A program made the position numbers and the translations under genes. From the NCBI RefSeq assembly GCF_945862485.1, contig NZ_CAMAYF010000010.1, positions 1-61,587 of the forward strand: a stretch of DNA of 61,587 nucleotides, read 5' to 3'. The notes beneath the pieces are model-generated. The model saw only the letters and a list, made by a program, of their open reading frames with translations, was not told the DNA's origin and did no database searches. Positions within the stretch are counted from its first letter, which is position 1. Every line of letters begins with the position of its first letter. Shown here piece after piece: positions 57,928 through 61,587 of this stretch. The DNA comes from Sphingorhabdus sp. EL138 (GTDB taxonomy: Bacteria > Pseudomonadota > Alphaproteobacteria > Sphingomonadales > Sphingomonadaceae).

Positions 57928-58062
57928 TTGGCAAACGATCATGACCTAGGACCTGCAAAAGAAACCTATGCGGGTTTCATCGCCTTGTTCAAATGGGGCA
58001 CAATAGTGTCGGTGGTTGTCACCGCTATTGTTGTTCTGATCATCGCAAGTCGCGCGGCCTAA
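57928..58062 (+). CDS. Small aa3-type cytochrome c oxidase subunit IV-like peptide
   Basis: A 44-residue peptide found by direct reading. It starts at TTG 57928 with GGAGG 6-7 nt upstream and ends with TAA at 58060-58062, abutting the pntAA ATG. The sequence begins MANDHDLGPAKETYAGFIAL, followed by a single membrane helix (VSVVVTAIVVLIIA) and a short basic end. The pattern of charged head, ETYxGF and FKWG, then one helix matches the bacterial aa3 cytochrome c oxidase subunit IV family. It is linked here to transhydrogenase rather than to oxidase genes. Confidence 0.8.
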   Translation: MANDHDLGPAKETYAGFIALFKWGTIVSVVVTAIVVLIIASRAA

Positions 58063-59193
58063 ATGGTAAAAATTGCTGTCCTGCGGGAAACCACCCAAGG
58101 CGAAACTCGCGTTTCCGCGTCCCCTGAAACCGTTAAGAAATTCATTGCGCTGGGCGCAACGGTTTCGGTCGAAAATGACGCAGGTGCAGGGGCATCCATC
58201 GGCGATAGCGACTATGAAACCGCAGGCGCTTTGGTCGGAAATTTAGCTTCGGTCCTTAAAGATGCCGACATTGTTCTCGGTGTTCAAGGGCCGGATCCAA
58301 AGGCCTTGAAGGGCATGAAGTCCGGCGCTTGGCTGGTTGCCGGGCTCGACCCCTTTGGGCAGCGTGCTCGGGTGGATGCCTATGCTAAGGCAGGTGTAGA
58401 AGCGTTGGCGATGGAGTTCATGCCGCGCATTACGCGTGCACAGTCGATGGACATATTGTCGTCGCAGTCGAACCTGTCCGGCTATAAAGCGGTGATTGAG
58501 GCGGCATCGGTCTATGGCCGTGCCTTTCCGATGATGATGACTGCTGCTGGTACAGTGAGCGCGGCCAAAGCGTTTATCATGGGTGTTGGCGTTGCCGGGC
58601 TTCAAGCGATTGCCACAGCGCGCCGTTTGGGCGCGCAAGTGTCGGCAACCGATGTGCGCTCTGCCACCAAGGAACAAATTGAATCCTTGGGCGCAAAGGC
58701 GATTTTCGTTGAGAATGTCGCCGGGATTGAGGGCGAGGGCGCTGGTGGATATGCGACCGAAATGTCGGATGAATATAAGGCTGCGCAAGCCGAGTTGGTC
58801 TCCGCGCATATCGCCAAGCAAGATATTGTCATCACAACCGCGTTGATCCCGGGCCGCCCAGCGCCGCGATTGGTATCGGATGCGCAAATCGCGAGTATGA
58901 AGCCGGGCTCCGTCATTTTCGACTTGGCCGTTGCGCAAGGCGGCAATGTTGAAGGTTCGAAGGCAGACGAAATCGTCATCAAACATGGTGTTAAAATCGT
59001 CGGCTACAGCAACACGCCAGCGCATTTGGCGGCGGACGCATCGGCGCTCTATGCCCGCAATCTGTTCAACTTCCTCTCCGCCTTTTGGGACAAGGAAGCC
59101 GGCAAGCCTGTGTTGCCGGATGAAGATGAAATTACCGCAGCAATTCGCCTGACCAAAGATGGCAAGGTCGTGAATGATCGCCTGTTGGCGTAA
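58063..59193 (+). CDS. pntAA: NAD(P) transhydrogenase subunit alpha, part 1
   Basis: The soluble NAD(H)-binding domain (dI) of the proton-pumping transhydrogenase, which makes NADPH from NADH using the proton gradient. The 376-residue product has RETTQGETRVSASPETVKKF at 7-26, with a conserved RVSASPETV stretch. SGYKAVIEAASVYGRAFPMM is near 146, GVGVAGLQAIATARRLGAQVSATDVR near 177-202 is the NAD-binding fold, and TTALIPGRPAPRLV is near 258. The membrane part is encoded separately by the next gene, giving the split three-gene form typical of alphaproteobacteria. Confidence 0.96.
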   Translation: MVKIAVLRETTQGETRVSASPETVKKFIALGATVSVENDAGAGASIGDSDYETAGALVGNLASVLKDADIVLGVQGPDPKALKGMKSGAWLVAGLDPFGQRARVDAYAKAGVEALAMEFMPRITRAQSMDILSSQSNLSGYKAVIEAASVYGRAFPMMMTAAGTVSAAKAFIMGVGVAGLQAIATARRLGAQVSATDVRSATKEQIESLGAKAIFVENVAGIEGEGAGGYATEMSDEYKAAQAELVSAHIAKQDIVITTALIPGRPAPRLVSDAQIASMKPGSVIFDLAVAQGGNVEGSKADEIVIKHGVKIVGYSNTPAHLAADASALYARNLFNFLSAFWDKEAGKPVLPDEDEITAAIRLTKDGKVVNDRLLA

Positions 59194-59202
59194 GGGGGCA
59201 TA

Positions 59203-59484
59203 ATGGACTTTATTTCAATCTTATCCATCTTCGTGATGGCCTGTTTCGTGGGCTATTATGTCGTCTGGTCAGTTACCCCCGCGTTGCACACGCCGTTGAT
59301 GGCAGTGACGAACGCGATTTCTTCGGTCATCATCGTGGGCGCGTTGATCGCGGCGGCGGCAGGTGGTTCACTGACCGCCAAATGGCTTGGCCTGATAGCC
59401 GTGGCATTGGCCAGCGTGAATATCTTCGGCGGCTTTGCCGTAACGGCCCGCATGCTCGCCATGTATAAGAAAAAGGAGCGTTAA
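59203..59484 (+). CDS. pntAB: NAD(P) transhydrogenase subunit alpha, part 2
   Basis: A 93-residue membrane component (dII, alpha side) with three hydrophobic helices. Family features are GYYVVWSVTPALHTPLMAVTNAISSVIIVGAL at about 17-48, holding the conserved HTPLM and TNAIS stretch, and VNIFGGFAVTARMLAMYKKK at the end. It starts 9 bp after pntAA, and its stop is followed 1 bp later by the TTG of pntB. The AAGGAG at its end serves as the pntB ribosome site. Confidence 0.96.
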   Translation: MDFISILSIFVMACFVGYYVVWSVTPALHTPLMAVTNAISSVIIVGALIAAAAGGSLTAKWLGLIAVALASVNIFGGFAVTARMLAMYKKKER

Positions 59485-59485
59485 G

Positions 59486-60898
59486 TTGGAACATACGGCT
59501 CCTCCTGCATGGGTTATGCTCGCTTATTTGATTTCGGGCGTATTTTTCATTCTGGCGCTGCGCGGACTATCGTCGCCGGCCACATCGCAACGCGGCAACC
59601 GCTTCGGCATGGCTGGCATGTTGATTGCCGTAGTTACGACATTGGTCACACATGATGTCGCGTCTCTGCCTGAAATTATGGGCGCAATAGCCATCGGTGG
59701 CGGTATTGGCTGGGTCACGGCCCGCAAGATTGCCATGACCGACATGCCGCAGCTTGTCGCTGCATTCCACTCGTTGGTAGGTATGGCCGCCGTTTTGGTC
59801 GCCGCTGCCGCGTTTTTGAACCCGGGTGCCTTTGGCATTGTCGGTGAAGATGGCCTGATTAACCCCGTCAGCCGCGTGGAAATGGGCTTGGGCATCGCCA
59901 TTGGTGCAATCACCTTCTCAGGTTCCGTTATCGCGTTTCTCAAACTGGCTGGCAAAATGTCTGGCGCTCCCATCCTTTTGCCGCTGCGCCATGTCATTAA
60001 CTTGGGCACTTTGGCGGCGATCCTTGGCCTGATCGGTTACTTTACCGTTGACCAAAGCCCCTGGATTTTCTGGACTGTTACCGCGCTGGCTTTCCTCATT
60101 GGCTTCTTGCTCATCATACCCATCGGCGGCGCGGATATGCCTGTCGTGGTATCGATGCTGAACAGCTATTCGGGTTGGGCCGCCGCTGCCATGGGCTTCA
60201 CTTTGCATAACACGGCGATGATCATCACCGGCGCATTGGTCGGCTCGTCGGGGGCGATTTTGTCCTACATCATGTGCAAGGCCATGAACCGCAGCTTCAT
60301 TAGCGTTATTGCAGGTGGCTTTGGCGCGGAGGCTGCTGTCTCCAGCGGCGAAGCGAAGGAACAGCGTCCATGGAAGCGCGGCTCTGCCGAAGATGCAGCT
60401 TATATGATGCAACAGGCCGAAAGTGTCATCATTGTGCCCGGTTACGGTATGGCGGTTGCGCAGGCGCAGCACATATTGCGCGAAATGGCGGATGTTTTGA
60501 AGAAGCAGGGCGTTTCGGTGAAATACGCAATTCACCCTGTCGCGGGGCGTATGCCCGGCCATATGAACGTTTTGTTGGCTGAAGCCTCGGTACCTTATGA
60601 CGAAGTTTTCGAGCTTGAGGATATCAACAGCGAATTTGCACAAGCCGATGTCGCCTTCATCATTGGCGCCAATGATGTTGTGAACCCCGCTGCGAAAACC
60701 GACAAGACTTCACCCATTTACGGCATGCCCGTGTTTGACGTCGACAAGGCAAAGACCGTGTTCTTCGTGAAGCGTTCTATGGGCGGCGTTGGCTATGCCG
60801 GCGTCGACAATGACGTATTCTACATGGATCAAACGATGATGCTTCTCGCTGATGCGAAGAAGATGTGCGAAGACATCGTTAAAGCCTTGCAGCACTAA
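59486..60898 (+). CDS. pntB: NAD(P) transhydrogenase subunit beta
   Basis: The 470-residue beta subunit: membrane helices (dII) over about 1-270, then the NADP(H)-binding domain dIII. QLVAAFHSLVGMAAVLVAAAAF near 82-103 has the conserved proton-path histidine, GSVIAFLKLAGKMSGAPI is near 146, and DMPVVVSMLNSYSGWAAAAMGF near 214. In dIII, IVPGYGMAVAQAQHILREMADVLKKQG near 315 and YAIHPVAGRMPGHMNVLLAEA near 345 bind NADP. IGANDVVNPAAKTD is near 393. It starts at TTG 59486, with AGGAG 7 nt upstream. Confidence 0.97.
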   Translation: MEHTAPPAWVMLAYLISGVFFILALRGLSSPATSQRGNRFGMAGMLIAVVTTLVTHDVASLPEIMGAIAIGGGIGWVTARKIAMTDMPQLVAAFHSLVGMAAVLVAAAAFLNPGAFGIVGEDGLINPVSRVEMGLGIAIGAITFSGSVIAFLKLAGKMSGAPILLPLRHVINLGTLAAILGLIGYFTVDQSPWIFWTVTALAFLIGFLLIIPIGGADMPVVVSMLNSYSGWAAAAMGFTLHNTAMIITGALVGSSGAILSYIMCKAMNRSFISVIAGGFGAEAAVSSGEAKEQRPWKRGSAEDAAYMMQQAESVIIVPGYGMAVAQAQHILREMADVLKKQGVSVKYAIHPVAGRMPGHMNVLLAEASVPYDEVFELEDINSEFAQADVAFIIGANDVVNPAAKTDKTSPIYGMPVFDVDKAKTVFFVKRSMGGVGYAGVDNDVFYMDQTMMLLADAKKMCEDIVKALQH

Positions 60899-60917
60899 GG
60901 GGCTGAATGCACCACAT

Positions 60918-60943
60918 GTGGCCCCAGCCAAGGTTGGGGCCAC
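60918..60943. repeat. Palindromic hairpin after pntB
   Basis: GTGGCCCCAGCC and GGTTGGGGCCAC form a 12-bp stem with an AA loop and one G-T pair. The sequence is related to the sdhA-side repeat family at 35885-36054. There is no T-run, so it is more likely an extragenic repeat than a classical terminator, though it could protect or end both convergent messages. Confidence 0.65.
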
Positions 60944-61011
60944 GCGCGTCTTGATGCTTAGGTTGTAGGCGCGATGGGATACCAGCCGTCGCTGGGCCGA
61001 TGCCTCGCGGT

Positions 61012-61362
61012 TTACTGACGCATGAGCCGCTTCAATTGATATTGGTCGCCATTCCACCCTTCAAAAACCGCATCAATGCCGGGGTGGTTGATTGGACCTT
61101 GCTGATGGTCGGGCAGTAAATTCTGCTGGCTCACATAAGCGATATAGCTGCTCTCGGCATTTTCGGCGAACAGATGGTAAAATGGCTGCTCTTTTGACGG
61201 CCGCACCTGTTCTGGGATGGACTGATACCATTCTTCGCTATTCGCAAAAACAGGGTCAATGTCGAACACGACACCGCGAAAATCAAATATGCGGTGGCGC
61301 ACAACATCTCCGATGGAAAAAGCCGTTTCAACAATATCGGGAGCAACTATTTGATCATTCAT
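61012..61362 (-). CDS. hspQ: Heat shock protein HspQ (YccV hemimethylated-DNA-binding domain)
   Basis: About 116 residues from ATG 61362 (MNDQIVAPDI); an upstream TTG extension of 17 codons is less likely. The single YccV/HspQ domain shows FSIGDVVRHRIFDFRGVVFDIDPVFANSEEWYQSIP at about 17-52, FYHLFAENAESSYIAYVSQQNLLPD at about 62-86 and the end GIDAVFEGWNGDQYQLK. In E. coli HspQ binds hemimethylated DNA and modulates Lon substrate choice; the role here is inferred. It converges with pntB across a palindrome. Confidence 0.9.
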   Translation of the reverse strand: MNDQIVAPDIVETAFSIGDVVRHRIFDFRGVVFDIDPVFANSEEWYQSIPEQVRPSKEQPFYHLFAENAESSYIAYVSQQNLLPDHQQGPINHPGIDAVFEGWNGDQYQLKRLMRQ

Positions 61363-61494
61363 GGCTACAATATCATATCTTCTCACGTGCAAATCAACCT
61401 TGTGGCTTGGCAAAGCAAAAAACTTCAGTTAATGGCCCCGCTCTGCCATAGGGATGCGCTGTTTTTACGGCAATGACCAGCCCCTATGAATTGC

Positions 61495-61584
61495 GGAGAG
61501 ATGGCTGAGTGGTCGAAAGCACCGCACTCGAAATGCGGCGTGCCGGTGACGGTACCTAGGGTTCGAATCCCTATCTCTCCGCCA
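61495..61584 (+). tRNA. tRNA-Ser, anticodon CGA
   Basis: A 90-nt class II tRNA. The acceptor stem GGAGAGA (from 61495) pairs with TCTCTCC, followed by the discriminator G and an encoded CCA at 61582-61584. The D-arm is GCTGAGTGGTCGAAAGC and the anticodon loop CTCGAAA gives CGA, reading UCG codons. A long variable arm (GTGCCGGTGACGGTAC region) and the T-loop GGTTCGAATCC complete it. These are all serine-tRNA traits. Confidence 0.97.
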
Positions 61585-61587
61585 ATT

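Noticed and set aside
61363-61494. Possible heat-shock promoter or leaderless start for hspQ
   Set aside because: TTGATT and GATATT-like hexamers exist near the ATG, but matches are weak and no sigma-32-type pair could be defended.

Overview
The window is an ordinary-looking, gene-dense piece of chromosome from an alphaproteobacterium, most likely a sphingomonad (Sphingorhabdus/Sphingopyxis-like). This is inferred from a CcrM methyltransferase with clustered GANTC sites, the lapA-pyrF-trpF-trpB order, a large TonB-dependent receptor, a small aa3-oxidase subunit IV beside a split pntAA-pntAB-pntB transhydrogenase, and a RamB/ScfR-type regulator beside isocitrate lyase. No rRNA, prophage, insertion sequence or CRISPR array was found.

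Layout. 1-3.6 kb (minus): 5' part of trpB, trpF, pyrF, lapA and purB. 3.7-6.35 kb: TonB-dependent receptor. 6.56-8.9 kb: parC, ending tail to tail against a tightly coupled minus-strand run cca, CoA-type Nudix hydrolase, DUF1285 protein, then a GNAT acetyltransferase. 11.9-13.9 kb: DUF1499 membrane protein and a lipoprotein PQQ-type sugar dehydrogenase. 14.1-25 kb: the translation/RNA operon rimP-nusA-ylxR-infB-rbfA-[vapB-vapC-tdk]-truB-rpsO-pnp, interrupted by a toxin-antitoxin pair with its own promoter. 25.1-30.2 kb: bamD-recN-unknown secreted protein-ligA. 30.5-33 kb: phenylalanine hydroxylase, prmA and an SDR. 33.2-35.9 kb: sdhC-sdhD-sdhA without sdhB. 36-40 kb: luciferase-like oxidoreductase, LysE-type exporter, FMN alpha-hydroxyacid oxidase and 3-hydroxybutyrate dehydrogenase. 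40-43.3 kb: isocitrate lyase with a 52-residue partner gene and a divergent RamB/ScfR-type regulator. 43.3-51.7 kb: GntR regulator, nitroreductase, POT peptide transporter with two amidohydrolases, NnrU, aldo/keto reductase and a DAACS symporter. 51.8-57.3 kb: glmM, a ThiD-VOC fusion, rnhB, ccrM and folP. 57.3-60.9 kb: DUF2177 protein, COX IV peptide and pntAA-pntAB-pntB. The window ends with hspQ and tRNA-Ser(CGA).

Functional threads. Many genes are translationally coupled (ATGA, GTGA or TAATG junctions). Acetate/C4 metabolism is represented by isocitrate lyase, succinate dehydrogenase and 3-hydroxybutyrate dehydrogenase. Peptide use is suggested by POT plus two amidohydrolases. Two families of extragenic palindromes occupy intergenic gaps.

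Most worth a second look: the vapBC module, whose predicted transcript is leaderless and whose operator-like palindrome overlaps its -10; seven GANTC sites within 163 bp in front of ccrM; the ThiD-VOC fusion with an internal Shine-Dalgarno/ATG; the small gene after aceA; the TTGTAAT repeats between aceA and its likely regulator; and the amidohydrolase that has lost its HxH motif. No wholly new system could be demonstrated from sequence alone.
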